From assembly GCA_028692955.1 (NCBI GenBank), contig JAQUWH010000010.1:1-40761 (forward strand): a DNA stretch of 40,761 nucleotides. The letters run 5' to 3'. Every line of letters begins with the position of its first letter. Within the stretch, counting starts at the first letter, position 1. The notes under the pieces are model-generated. The model saw nothing but the letters and a program-made list of their open reading frames with translations, had not been told where the DNA came from and did no database searches. The position numbers and the translations under genes are program-made. Shown here piece by piece: positions 6,571 through 14,744 of the stretch. This stretch comes from Clostridia bacterium. GTDB lineage: Bacteria; Bacillota; Clostridia; TANB77; CAG-465.

Positions 6571-8124
6571 TTAAAAACCAGTTTTTGGCAGTTCTTTTTT
6601 CATACTTTTGTTATACAGTGTAATTTTATTAGTAGAATTATGCTCTAAAATATTAATCTCATATATCGTATTATCTAAAATATAATAATCATTTGTTTTT
6701 GTTTCTTTGATATAATAATTACCTATTTCTAATCTACCTGTATTGGCACATCCATTTTTATCTGTTAATACTTTCTCTATTAAATTCATCTCTTGATTAT
6801 ATATTTCAAACTCACAATCTTTAAGCGGTGTATTTTCTTTAACGTTGTTATAGGGATTATAATCAAGGGATTTTTTTACTATTTGAATTGTTCCAGTTGA
6901 TTTCTCATTTTCTATGATTACCTCATTTTTTTCGTTATATTTTAATATCCATTCTATTTTATTATGATCTGGATTAATAAAATATTGATTTGGAGCACTA
7001 ATTTCTTCTATTATAATTTTATCGCCACCAGTTAATCCAAGTTCCTTTTGATAATCCAGTGATATAATCCCATATTCATCAGTAACATATTCTCCTAATT
7101 CATTTCCAAGTTCATCATATAATTTAAATGTTACATTTGCAATAGGGACATTTTCATTTCCTTTTTCTACTTTTTTTATAATGAATTGATTTTCAATATA
7201 GCTAATATTAAAATCTTTACTAACGACTCTGTCTTCTCTCACATTTTTAATTAAAACTAAATCCTGCATACCAGTAATTTGAGCAACTCCAAACATAAGA
7301 CTTGCATTTCTTGCTTCGTAATCTAATGATATTGTTACAGAGGTATCTTTTGTAATATCCTCTCTTGGTACTAATATCGTAAAATCTTTAATACCATACA
7401 TGGCATCTGGAAATATTTGCATATTGGTATTAGTATCTAATAGCACATATTTGTCTAGTCCATGAACTGTTAAAGTATCTTTATATACATTTTCCATGTT
7501 ATAATCTAATTTTACTCTCACGGTATAAAAATTCGGATTATCATCGTATATTTTTGATTCATCCACTTGTATTTTTATCAATCCATTTGTATTACTTTTG
7601 TTTTCTAGTCCATTATGATATATATTTTTAATTGCTTTGACCACATTTTCATATTCTGGTTTTGTAGCAGTAATTTCATTTAAATCTAAATGTGATAAAT
7701 AAGCCCAAATAGCAAATTGTGTACAATAAGAAGCTTGCGCATCACTCGGCAATCCCAATTCATATGGCGTAATATATGGATATCCATTTAATAATATACT
7801 GCTTGCAATTTCATCTTCTAACGCTTGTTGTACATTTACGTAATATTCATCATTGGTCTCTGGCCCATTTGCCCCTAAATTAACGCAATAAGCGGGCATT
7901 CTTTCATTATTACTGTTTAAGTAATAATATTCATAGTTAATCTGTATTTTATCTTTATATTTGATATAATGCTCTGTATCTTCTGCACAATATATTCTAT
8001 ACTTTCCTAAATCAGTTTCATCTATTTCAGATGCAAATATCGAAAAGCTATTCATAGCAATAAGCATAATAGCTATCAATGCTGTTATTTTTTTAAATTG
8101 ATTTCTTGTTTTTTGTTTTTTCAA
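6571..8124 (-). CDS. Thioester-domain surface adhesin with Cna-B domains and terminal LPKTGF
   Basis: Predicted cell-wall adhesin able to bind host amines covalently. Residues 1-32 form a signal peptide (KKITALIAIMLIAMNSF). Residues about 45-175 look like a class of thioester domain: Cys80 in AYCVNLG and Gln136 in YCTQFAIW (the TQxAIW motif) would form the internal thioester. Two SpaA/Cna-B Ig-like modules follow, about 320-410 (VPIANVTFKLYDELGNELGE) and 413-510 (TPLKDCEFEIYN). The protein ends KKELPKTGF-stop, a sortase motif without the usual membrane segment and basic tail. Its start overlaps the sortase stop by 4 bases, so the two are coupled. The thioester call rests on motifs only. Confidence 0.82.
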   Translation of the reverse strand: MKKQKTRNQFKKITALIAIMLIAMNSFSIFASEIDETDLGKYRIYCAEDTEHYIKYKDKIQINYEYYYLNSNNERMPAYCVNLGANGPETNDEYYVNVQQALEDEIASSILLNGYPYITPYELGLPSDAQASYCTQFAIWAYLSHLDLNEITATKPEYENVVKAIKNIYHNGLENKSNTNGLIKIQVDESKIYDDNPNFYTVRVKLDYNMENVYKDTLTVHGLDKYVLLDTNTNMQIFPDAMYGIKDFTILVPREDITKDTSVTISLDYEARNASLMFGVAQITGMQDLVLIKNVREDRVVSKDFNISYIENQFIIKKVEKGNENVPIANVTFKLYDELGNELGEYVTDEYGIISLDYQKELGLTGGDKIIIEEISAPNQYFINPDHNKIEWILKYNEKNEVIIENEKSTGTIQIVKKSLDYNPYNNVKENTPLKDCEFEIYNQEMNLIEKVLTDKNGCANTGRLEIGNYYIKETKTNDYYILDNTIYEINILEHNSTNKITLYNKSMKKELPKTGF

Positions 8125-8738
8125 TTGTTTCCTCCTTTATTTTTAATTGCTCTTACACATAATCTTTTATCTGGTCTATTATTAATGCAAGTTATACACG
8201 TAATCCACTCTTCTTCTGTATTTTTCAAATAGCTCCAATCACTATTTAAAATTTCATCAGAGAATACCACGATATACGCACTTATTTTTTCTTTAGTTCT
8301 AATGATCATTTCGTCTCCTGCTGTCAACATCCATAATTGATTAAAGTAATCAACCGTATCGCTCCTATTATGTGCTGCTAAACAAATATTCCCATACGAT
8401 ATATTACTATGTGAAAATAATCCAATCGCTCTTGATAACACAAGACTAGTAGTGCCACATTCAATTGGTGCGTTATATAATCCTATTTTTGGTATACTCA
8501 AATAACCAATTATAGAATCATTAAATTGACGAATTGAAATATGATTTGGAATTGCCCCAGAATTTAGTGGATTTAAATATTCTTTTGAATCAATAACTTT
8601 TTTTGAAAGAATGAAATTATTTTGATGAGATAAATTTGCTTCTTTACTTAATAAAAAGAAATAACAGATTAAGAAAAAAATAGAAATTATAATAAAAAGA
8701 GCTAATATATATTTTAAATAAATATTCTTTTTTGACAT
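8121..8738 (-). CDS. Sortase family cysteine transpeptidase
   Basis: Membrane transpeptidase that cleaves LPXTG-like signals and attaches the protein to the wall or to another subunit. The 205 residues have an N-terminal membrane anchor (about 8-30) and an extracellular sortase fold: GYLSIPKIGLYNAPIECG, catalytic His123 in CLAAHN, Cys184 in the TCITC (TLxTC-type) motif, and Arg192 in RLCVRA. Layout and size resemble class D or small class C sortases; I cannot settle the class. The ribosome site GAGGTGAG is 2-5 bases before the ATG. It lies directly upstream of, and overlaps, the thioester adhesin gene, its probable substrate. Confidence 0.9.
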   Translation of the reverse strand: MSKKNIYLKYILALFIIISIFFLICYFFLLSKEANLSHQNNFILSKKVIDSKEYLNPLNSGAIPNHISIRQFNDSIIGYLSIPKIGLYNAPIECGTTSLVLSRAIGLFSHSNISYGNICLAAHNRSDTVDYFNQLWMLTAGDEMIIRTKEKISAYIVVFSDEILNSDWSYLKNTEEEWITCITCINNRPDKRLCVRAIKNKGGNN

Positions 8739-8777
8739 TGCTCACCTCGCATATGATACTTACTGTAAATAATCCTA

Positions 8778-8820
8778 TTTTATACTATTGATAGAATTTT
8801 AATGAATTTATTCTATAGAA
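8778..8820 (-). promoter_or_regulatory. Possible promoter and palindrome upstream of the sortase gene
   Basis: On the minus strand TTCATT (8806-8801), a 17-base spacer and TATAAA (8783-8778) form a modest σA promoter. Just upstream of the -35 box is the perfect palindrome TTCTATAGAA (8811-8820) with a partial second copy next to it, a possible operator. The rest of the 317-base gap 8739-9055 is AT-rich, apart from the terminator at 8985-9027. Confidence 0.4.
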
Positions 8821-8984
8821 CTATAGAGATATGGTTATAAAAAAATTTTAAAATAAATGATTAAAATTAACAGAAATAAAATGATAATAACTACGACCTT
8901 ATTATATATTCGTCTTATCCATTTGTCAAGAAAAATCGTTCTACAAATACTGACATATACACCTTTTTTATATCTTCATTTTGT

Positions 8985-9027
8985 GTCAAAAAATAACTAG
9001 TTAAATAATATATCTAACTAGTTATTT
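8985..9027 (-). terminator. Terminator after the unknown membrane-anchored gene
   Basis: A perfect 13-bp stem AAATAACTAGTTA/TAACTAGTTATTT (8991-9003 with 9015-9027) runs into TTTTTTG on the minus strand, 29 bases after the stop of the gene at 9056. Confidence 0.85.
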
Positions 9028-9055
9028 CCTATTTTTTACTATGTTATATAATTGC

Positions 9056-10105
9056 CTATCGTATCTCTTTTTTATTTTGAAAATCGTAAACGATACCAAC
9101 GTCCTTCATTGTAATGTACGTACCATCTTTAAATAAAACTTTTATAGTGGAAATTCTTGAATCATAAGATATATCGGAAACTTTCTTTCCTTCAGCTTCA
9201 TAATATACGCCTGCAACCATTAATGTAGTGTCAGAAAAATGCAATAAATTATCGTTTTCATCTATAACATAAAAATGATCATGTGACGTTCCTTCATATC
9301 GAGTAGTATTTTCATTAAATATCTTTTTTATTTTAACTTGCTTTCCTTGAGAATCTAGAACTTTTATATAGTTACCATCTGTTCTTTCCGAATCTACTGT
9401 TCCATCATCACATACATACACACGTAATCCCAAACCACCTATTACTGCTATATGATTTTTATTTATTTCTTCGTATGTTTTATTTTCTTTTGTTACTAAA
9501 TCTCCATTTTCTAATAAGAAATATATTTGCCAATGTATTGGATCATAAGTGATAACATCAACCACTTTTGCAGAAAAATTAACTTTATCAAATGTAAGCT
9601 TCTTTCCTTCTTCTATTTCCCAAGCCAAGTTTTCACTAGCATCATATCTAGATACTTGAGCACTATAGGCCTCACCCGATTCAGTGACTACTATAATTTC
9701 AGATAAAGCGCCTCCTCCAATAACCCCAAACACATATTTTGGATTACCATAGGTAAATGGTATCTCTACAGATCTTGTTGCATTATTATCCGAAACGTTG
9801 CTATATATTTTTGCATCTTTAATAAATATACCGGATTTACTCATATCTCTTTTACTTAACCAATTTGCATCTGGTAATTTTGCATAAACAGCATCTATTT
9901 TCTGTTTATTGACATCTGGTTTTGTTTCTTGATTGACGTCATTTTGATTATTTTCATTAATCGTATTATTTTGATTATTCCCCGAATTTTCTATGGCTCC
10001 ATTATCCGTTTTCTTTTTAATAACAATAACAAATAAACAAGCCGCAATTGCTAAAATAAGCAATATGACAAGGACACCAATTATAATATTCTTTTTATCT
10101 TTCAT
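9056..10105 (-). CDS. Membrane-anchored extracellular protein of unknown function
   Basis: 349 residues: a short basic N-terminus, one membrane helix (about 7-30), then a low-complexity Asn/Gln/Glu linker (about 35-68, NNQNNTINENNQNDVNQE). A β-rich extracellular domain follows, about 70-349. That domain contains repeated strand-turn-strand units such as VFGVIGGGALSEIIVVTESG, IYFLLENGDLV and HFYVIDENDNLLHFSD, reminiscent of β-propeller or RCC1-like sensors. I do not recognise a named family. It lies 112 bases after cpsB and ends at a strong terminator, so it may be read through from the polysaccharide control operon or be on its own. Confidence 0.75.
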   Translation of the reverse strand: MKDKKNIIIGVLVILLILAIAACLFVIVIKKKTDNGAIENSGNNQNNTINENNQNDVNQETKPDVNKQKIDAVYAKLPDANWLSKRDMSKSGIFIKDAKIYSNVSDNNATRSVEIPFTYGNPKYVFGVIGGGALSEIIVVTESGEAYSAQVSRYDASENLAWEIEEGKKLTFDKVNFSAKVVDVITYDPIHWQIYFLLENGDLVTKENKTYEEINKNHIAVIGGLGLRVYVCDDGTVDSERTDGNYIKVLDSQGKQVKIKKIFNENTTRYEGTSHDHFYVIDENDNLLHFSDTTLMVAGVYYEAEGKKVSDISYDSRISTIKVLFKDGTYITMKDVGIVYDFQNKKEIR

Positions 10106-10217
10106 ATATTTTCCCTCACTTTTTAAGTTATATCAAATGCATAAACCTAATTTTCAAAAAGAATAATAAAACACTCTCCCTTCTCCTCTATTCAATAAAA
10201 TTTTGGATATTTTGCAT

Positions 10218-10937
10218 TTAATTAATGGATTTATCTTTTAGTACATTATTTGGATTATCAATTAAAATTTCATGTAATTTTTTATCTGATGTTTTCTTCG
10301 TAATTAATTTTAAAGCCTTTTCGTGTATATCATAAATGGAATGACTATCGTGTGCATCAGTACCGATAAAATGAACTAAATTATTTTTCAGCAATTTCTC
10401 AACACATTTCTTTGGTTTATTCCCATAATATCCCGTAATACTTGCTAAATTAATTTGTAATAAAGCTCCTTCTTGAATGAAAGGAAGCACTCTTTTATAA
10501 TCCTTTGAAATAAATTCGTATCTTTCAGGATGTGCCAAAATAGGTATATACCCAACATGAGAAAGTTCAGAAATGATTTCCTTTAAATTTAATACTTCAC
10601 CCGAAAAAGGTAACTCAAATAATATATACTTTGACTTACCTAATGTACATACTTTATGGTCTCTTACTATTTCTAATAATTCATTACAAATATAAATTTC
10701 ATTTCCTTCATATATGGTGATACTTATATTTTTCTCTTTTAACATTTTATTTAATACTGCCACACTATTTTTAATATCTATCTTATCCGTCTCATGTCTA
10801 TTTTCTATATAATGTGGTGTAGCATAGATACCTGTATAACCAAGACAAGATGCTTTTTTTGCCATTTCTAACGTTTCTGTAATATTTTGTGAACCATCAT
10901 CTATATTGGGTATAATGTGACAATGCATATCAATCAT
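10218..10937 (-). CDS. cpsB: PHP-type protein-tyrosine phosphatase CpsB/YwqE
   Basis: Metal-dependent phosphatase of the PHP family that removes phosphate from the tyrosine cluster of the CpsD kinase and so tunes polymer length. The 239 residues begin with MIDMHCHIIPNIDDGS, the HxH and DDG metal-site motifs. ATPHY, a metal-ligand Glu in IYEGNEI, ILAHPERY and a C-terminal GTDAHD motif follow, so all expected metal ligands are visible. It is last in the cpsC-cpsD-cpsB order, 32 bases after cpsD. The ribosome site AGAGGAAT precedes the ATG. Confidence 0.92.
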   Translation of the reverse strand: MIDMHCHIIPNIDDGSQNITETLEMAKKASCLGYTGIYATPHYIENRHETDKIDIKNSVAVLNKMLKEKNISITIYEGNEIYICNELLEIVRDHKVCTLGKSKYILFELPFSGEVLNLKEIISELSHVGYIPILAHPERYEFISKDYKRVLPFIQEGALLQINLASITGYYGNKPKKCVEKLLKNNLVHFIGTDAHDSHSIYDIHEKALKLITKKTSDKKLHEILIDNPNNVLKDKSIN

Positions 10938-10969
10938 TGTTTATTCCTCTTTCATTTTTACATACTATT

Positions 10970-11683
10970 TTATTTTTCTTCTGCATAATGTGAATAATAT
11001 TTGGTATAATCTTTTCTCTTTTCTATTGGCATTTTATTAAGTACTACGCCCGCTATTTTCCCACCAACTTGTTGAATATTCTTTTGTGCCTCCAAAAGCA
11101 TATCCTTTTTAGTTGATTCAGAAGCAGTAACAAGTATCGTATAATCCACTTTTTTACAAATAATTAAACTATCTGCAACAATACTCACTGGTGGTGTATC
11201 AAATATAATAATATCAAAATTCTGTTTTACTATTTGTAAAAAGTTATCCATACCTTCACACCCTAATAATTCTGAAGGATTAGGTGGAACTTTTCCACAT
11301 GGTACTAAAAATAAATTTTTGATTTCAGTAGTAGTAATTGATTTCATTAAAGCATCTGCTTGATACTCTAAATTCTCTTCTTCGCCAATAGTGCTTTGTA
11401 AAAAGTCAGAAAATCCTCTAGTGTTAAATCTACTAAATATTCTATGAAGTCTACCTTTTCTTAAATCAGAGTCTACTAATAGCACTTTTTTACCAGTTTG
11501 AGCATATGCTACTGCTAAATTAGCAGAAACCCAACTTTTACCATCTCCTGGTGCAACACTAGTCACTAGCAATACTTGATTTTTCTTTTTACCACACATA
11601 AAAGTAAGATTCGTTCTTAATAATCTGATAGATTCAGAAACTGGATCTTTTGGGGATTCATGTACGATTAATTCTTTACTCAT
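10970..11683 (-). CDS. cpsD: Bacterial tyrosine kinase CpsD/Wze
   Basis: BY-kinase that autophosphorylates a C-terminal tyrosine cluster and works with the CpsC membrane adaptor to control polysaccharide synthesis. Walker A is SVAPGDGKSWVS, Walker A' is VLLVDSDLRKG and Walker B is IIIFDTPP. The C-terminus carries four close tyrosines (DYTKYYSHYAEEK). Kinase and membrane activator are separate proteins, the Firmicute arrangement. A GTG at 11689 is also in frame, but AAGGAGAG lies 9 bases from the ATG at 11683 and only 3 from the GTG, so I use the ATG (237 residues). Confidence 0.93.
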   Translation of the reverse strand: MSKELIVHESPKDPVSESIRLLRTNLTFMCGKKKNQVLLVTSVAPGDGKSWVSANLAVAYAQTGKKVLLVDSDLRKGRLHRIFSRFNTRGFSDFLQSTIGEEENLEYQADALMKSITTTEIKNLFLVPCGKVPPNPSELLGCEGMDNFLQIVKQNFDIIIFDTPPVSIVADSLIICKKVDYTILVTASESTKKDMLLEAQKNIQQVGGKIAGVVLNKMPIEKRKDYTKYYSHYAEEK

Positions 11684-11698
11684 TGACACTTTCTCTCC

Positions 11699-12382
11699 TT
11701 ACGCTTTATATTTAGGTATTACTGCAAGAACAGGTAATCCCAATAATTTTTCAACTTCTTCTGGACTTTTAATAGTATTATTAAAATACACTCCGACAAA
11801 TACAACAAAACAAGCTACAAATAAAGCTCCAATTGCAAATATTGCAACTGTTTTTGTTAAATTAATATTATATGGTTTGATACTAATCTCTGCTTTATCA
11901 ATAATTGATACATTTTCAATTTTATATACTTCTTTTACTTTATCTGTAAACACTTCTGCTAAAGTATTCGCAATATCAGAAGCTATTTTTGGATCTTCAT
12001 TTGAAATAGAAATTTCAAGTAATTCAGTATCTTTTTTTGATTGTACATTAATCTTTCCAATTAGTTCTTCTTCGGTTAAATTTAATTTTAATTTTTCTAT
12101 AACCTGTTTTGCAACCGTTCTACTTTTCATAATCTCGCTATAAGTTGAGACCAATTTTTGATTTAAAGTAACATCTGTTTGAGTAATTGATCCAGAAGAG
12201 ATAGAACCATTATCCTGCGTTGCTTTTGACAGTACCAGTGTTGTTACCGATTTATATAACGGTTTAACAACAAAAGACGAATATAGCATACCAACAGCAA
12301 TTCCTACTACCACAATAATGATAATAAAAAATTTCTTTTTCCATAATTGATAAAATAATTCTTTTATATTTAACTCTTCCAT
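11699..12382 (-). CDS. cpsC: Chain-length determinant and kinase adaptor CpsC/Wzz
   Basis: Membrane protein that sets polymer chain length and activates CpsD. 227 residues with two membrane helices, FFIIIIVVVGIAVGMLYSSF near the N-terminus and AIFAIGALFVACFVVFVGVYF near residue 190. They flank an extracellular domain with the Wzz-type KPLYKSVTTLVLS and ISNEDPKIASDIANTL motifs. The tail ends EKLLGLPVLAVIPKYKA. A TTG-initiated longer frame exists from 12403, but GGAGG immediately before the ATG at 12382 fixes the start there. First gene of the cpsC-cpsD-cpsB unit, with its own strong promoter. Confidence 0.92.
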   Translation of the reverse strand: MEELNIKELFYQLWKKKFFIIIIVVVGIAVGMLYSSFVVKPLYKSVTTLVLSKATQDNGSISSGSITQTDVTLNQKLVSTYSEIMKSRTVAKQVIEKLKLNLTEEELIGKINVQSKKDTELLEISISNEDPKIASDIANTLAEVFTDKVKEVYKIENVSIIDKAEISIKPYNINLTKTVAIFAIGALFVACFVVFVGVYFNNTIKSPEEVEKLLGLPVLAVIPKYKA

Positions 12383-12413
12383 TTTTCCTCCAAATTCAAT
12401 CAAAATTTATATA

Positions 12414-12442
12414 ATTATACCATACTTAATAAAATTATACAA
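12414..12442 (-). promoter_or_regulatory. σA promoter of cpsC-cpsD-cpsB
   Basis: On the minus strand TTGTAT (12442-12437), a 17-base spacer and TATAAT (12419-12414), about 32 bases before cpsC. Confidence 0.7.
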
Positions 12443-12455
12443 GTATTCAAATAGA

Positions 12456-12491
12456 AAAGATACAAATATACTATTGTACACTTGTATCTTT
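12456..12491 (-). terminator. Terminator between the LCP ligase gene and cpsC
   Basis: A 10-bp stem AAAGATACAA/TTGTATCTTT (12456-12465 with 12482-12491) with a loop partly paired inside. The minus-strand tail is CTATTTG after TTTT, a weak T-run, so partial read-through into cpsC is likely. Confidence 0.55.
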
Positions 12492-12516
12492 GCAATCGCT
12501 TCAGATTAACATAATA

Positions 12517-13521
12517 TTATTTTTCATATATATAACTATACATCTCTTGTTTTGATTTTTCTAAATCACTTACAAAGTAATATATGCCATCAATCATTTT
12601 TCCACTTGCATAATCTGTACTAGGTATTTGTACTGATATGACATTATTAAAGTATTTACTATTATTAGTTAATACATTAGTAAGAAGTCCCATATATTTT
12701 GTAACATCTATATTCGTTTTCACTTGACCTAAAAATTCATCTACAAGTCCTAGTATCTTTGTTTTATCTAATGTTGCAATTTTAGCAAATAATGCTTCTA
12801 ATACCTGTCTTTGACGACCCGCTCTTATAAAGTCATTTCCCACCGTTCTATTTCTAGAATGGGTAAGCGCCTGTTCTCCTGTTAAAGTAACCTCTCCATA
12901 ATCAGTGAGCAACGCTTTCTTATTTCCAGTCATATTATATGATTCATAAGAGTATTTGTTTACATAATTCATTTCTTCTTCTGTGATCTTTAATTTAATT
13001 CCTCCAACGTCATTAATAATATTAATAAGCCCAGTAAAGTCAATAGTAGTATACTCCGTTATGTTAAGACCAAAATTGTTATTTATTGTTTTAATACTAA
13101 GTTGCTCACCACCATAAGCATATGCATGATTGATCTTTGTTTTACCATATCCTGGAACAGTAACATAGGTATCTCTTGGTATACTAATTAATTTAATACT
13201 ATTATTTTTGGGATTAATTGATGCTACGATTATAGTATCAGATCTTCCAGCATTTATATTATTCATATCTTTAGAATCAATTCCAAATAATACAAAGCTC
13301 GTAATTTCTTTAAACTCCTCTTCTGTCACAACATCTTTTACATCTTTATATATATCATTATTTACGTCTAAATCAGATTTATCAATATCAACATAATTAA
13401 CTTTTGAAAGTTTTGACCAAACAAAATATATCACAATTCCCACGATAATCAATATAATTGCTACTATAATTGCCATCACAAACGGCCATTTCTTCTTTTT
13501 TTTAATATCTATTCCTTGCAT
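12517..13521 (-). CDS. LytR-CpsA-Psr family glycopolymer ligase
   Basis: Membrane enzyme that transfers undecaprenyl-linked polysaccharide or teichoic acid onto peptidoglycan. 334 residues: a basic start, a membrane helix (about 14-36), then the extracellular LCP domain. That domain has FGIDSKD, the Arg/Asp-rich AGRSDTIIVASINP, ISIPRDTYVTVPGYG, KINHAYAYGG and SRNRTVGNDFIRAGRQRQVL; the conserved Arg residues of the pyrophosphate-binding site are all present. AAGGAGG lies 6 bases before the ATG. Its place between the polysaccharide operon and the cpsCDB control genes suggests it attaches this polymer to the wall. Confidence 0.93.
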   Translation of the reverse strand: MQGIDIKKKKKWPFVMAIIVAIILIIVGIVIYFVWSKLSKVNYVDIDKSDLDVNNDIYKDVKDVVTEEEFKEITSFVLFGIDSKDMNNINAGRSDTIIVASINPKNNSIKLISIPRDTYVTVPGYGKTKINHAYAYGGEQLSIKTINNNFGLNITEYTTIDFTGLINIINDVGGIKLKITEEEMNYVNKYSYESYNMTGNKKALLTDYGEVTLTGEQALTHSRNRTVGNDFIRAGRQRQVLEALFAKIATLDKTKILGLVDEFLGQVKTNIDVTKYMGLLTNVLTNNSKYFNNVISVQIPSTDYASGKMIDGIYYFVSDLEKSKQEMYSYIYEK

Positions 13522-13581
13522 TTTTTCCTCCTTACCATAATTTGGTTACCATATTTTGATTTTATTATTTTTATATTTATA

Positions 13582-13610
13582 ATTGTATAACTTTTAATAA
13601 ATAAAATCAA
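13582..13610 (-). promoter_or_regulatory. σA promoter of the LCP ligase gene
   Basis: On the minus strand TTGATT (13610-13605), a 17-base spacer and TACAAT (13587-13582). It lies in the 113-base gap after the polysaccharide operon. Confidence 0.55.
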
Positions 13611-13634
13611 CATAATTAAACAATTTAGTACGTA

Positions 13635-14702
13635 TTACCCCGACATTTTTGTTCTTTTATTTCCTAACATAGCCGGAAAGAAAATATTTATTATCTTTAT
13701 TATAATATTACACAATATTATTGTAATAACTAATATTAAGAACGATAGAAGTATTTGCATTATTAATGGTCCAGTATTCAATAGTGCCGATATAACGCCA
13801 AACTTAGTTTGAAACACTAACACAAATAGCTTATGAAATATTAATATTCCCAGAGTATTTTTTCCAATATATTCAAATGATTTTTGTGATCCAAATTTAG
13901 AAAACAATAAAAATATTCCTATTATAGTTGCACTAGCTGATAAAGCAAAATACAAATAATTTCCCAAACTACAATTCATGCATAATACAGTAGTATTAAA
14001 GAGTGATATGATATATCCACTTACTATTAATAATGGGATTAATATATTACTTAATGCCTTTTTCTTTTTCAATTTCTTAATTAATATTTTTAAAATTATT
14101 CCTAATTCAAAAAACATACCCAACGTTATTGCTGGCATGATTCCCCATGGTAGAGCGATATCCTTAAAGTTAATATATAAAGTACATCCCGTAACACATA
14201 ATATTAAAAACACAATAAGTTCAGTTCTTATATTTTCTTTTGTGAATTTATTCTTTATCTTATTTATAAAATAAAATAATTGATACATTATAAATAAGCA
14301 AGGTAAAAACCATAGTGGCGCATTTTGTTTTAAAAGATCATCATATCCACTTCCCCAGATAATTCCTATTATACTTTTAAAAAAACCAGTGGAACTATTT
14401 TGATTAATTTCATTAGTGACTGTATTCCCTAGCATGAAATATGGTATCAAGAAAAGAAGTCCAAATATAAAATAGGGTAGTATTATACGTTTTAATTTCT
14501 TTATAGTAAATTCTTTATATCTTTCTACTGGCTTTAATGAAAATAAAAATCCACTTATTGTAAAAAATATTGGCACATGAAAGGAATATATATATTTATA
14601 TATGCCTTGCATTTTATCGGAGTACCCTATTATATGCCCAAAAACAATAAGTAATATAGAAAACGCTCTTAAAGTATCAATCCATTTGATTCTTTCTTTC
14701 AT
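13635..14702 (-). CDS. Membrane O-acyltransferase family 3
   Basis: Integral membrane protein that probably adds acetyl or another acyl group to the surface polysaccharide. 355 residues with about ten predicted membrane helices. The N-terminus has the acyltransferase-3 signature IKWIDTLRAFSILLIVFGHI, whose His is catalytic in the family, followed by SFHVPIFFTISGFLFS and later APLWFLPCLF. The ribosome site GAGGAG lies 7 bases before the ATG. It is the last gene of the polysaccharide operon, 42 bases after the FrhB-like gene. The acyl donor and target sugar cannot be told from sequence. Confidence 0.9.
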   Translation of the reverse strand: MKERIKWIDTLRAFSILLIVFGHIIGYSDKMQGIYKYIYSFHVPIFFTISGFLFSLKPVERYKEFTIKKLKRIILPYFIFGLLFLIPYFMLGNTVTNEINQNSSTGFFKSIIGIIWGSGYDDLLKQNAPLWFLPCLFIMYQLFYFINKIKNKFTKENIRTELIVFLILCVTGCTLYINFKDIALPWGIMPAITLGMFFELGIILKILIKKLKKKKALSNILIPLLIVSGYIISLFNTTVLCMNCSLGNYLYFALSASATIIGIFLLFSKFGSQKSFEYIGKNTLGILIFHKLFVLVFQTKFGVISALLNTGPLIMQILLSFLILVITIILCNIIIKIINIFFPAMLGNKRTKMSG

Positions 14703-14744
14703 ATTTTAACTCCTCATATTTAATATATTAACAATTATATATTA

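Noticed and set aside
6541-6600. Frameshift hiding a normal sorting-signal tail on the thioester adhesin
   Set aside because: Both other frames after LPKTGF lack a hydrophobic segment and stop within about 15 codons.
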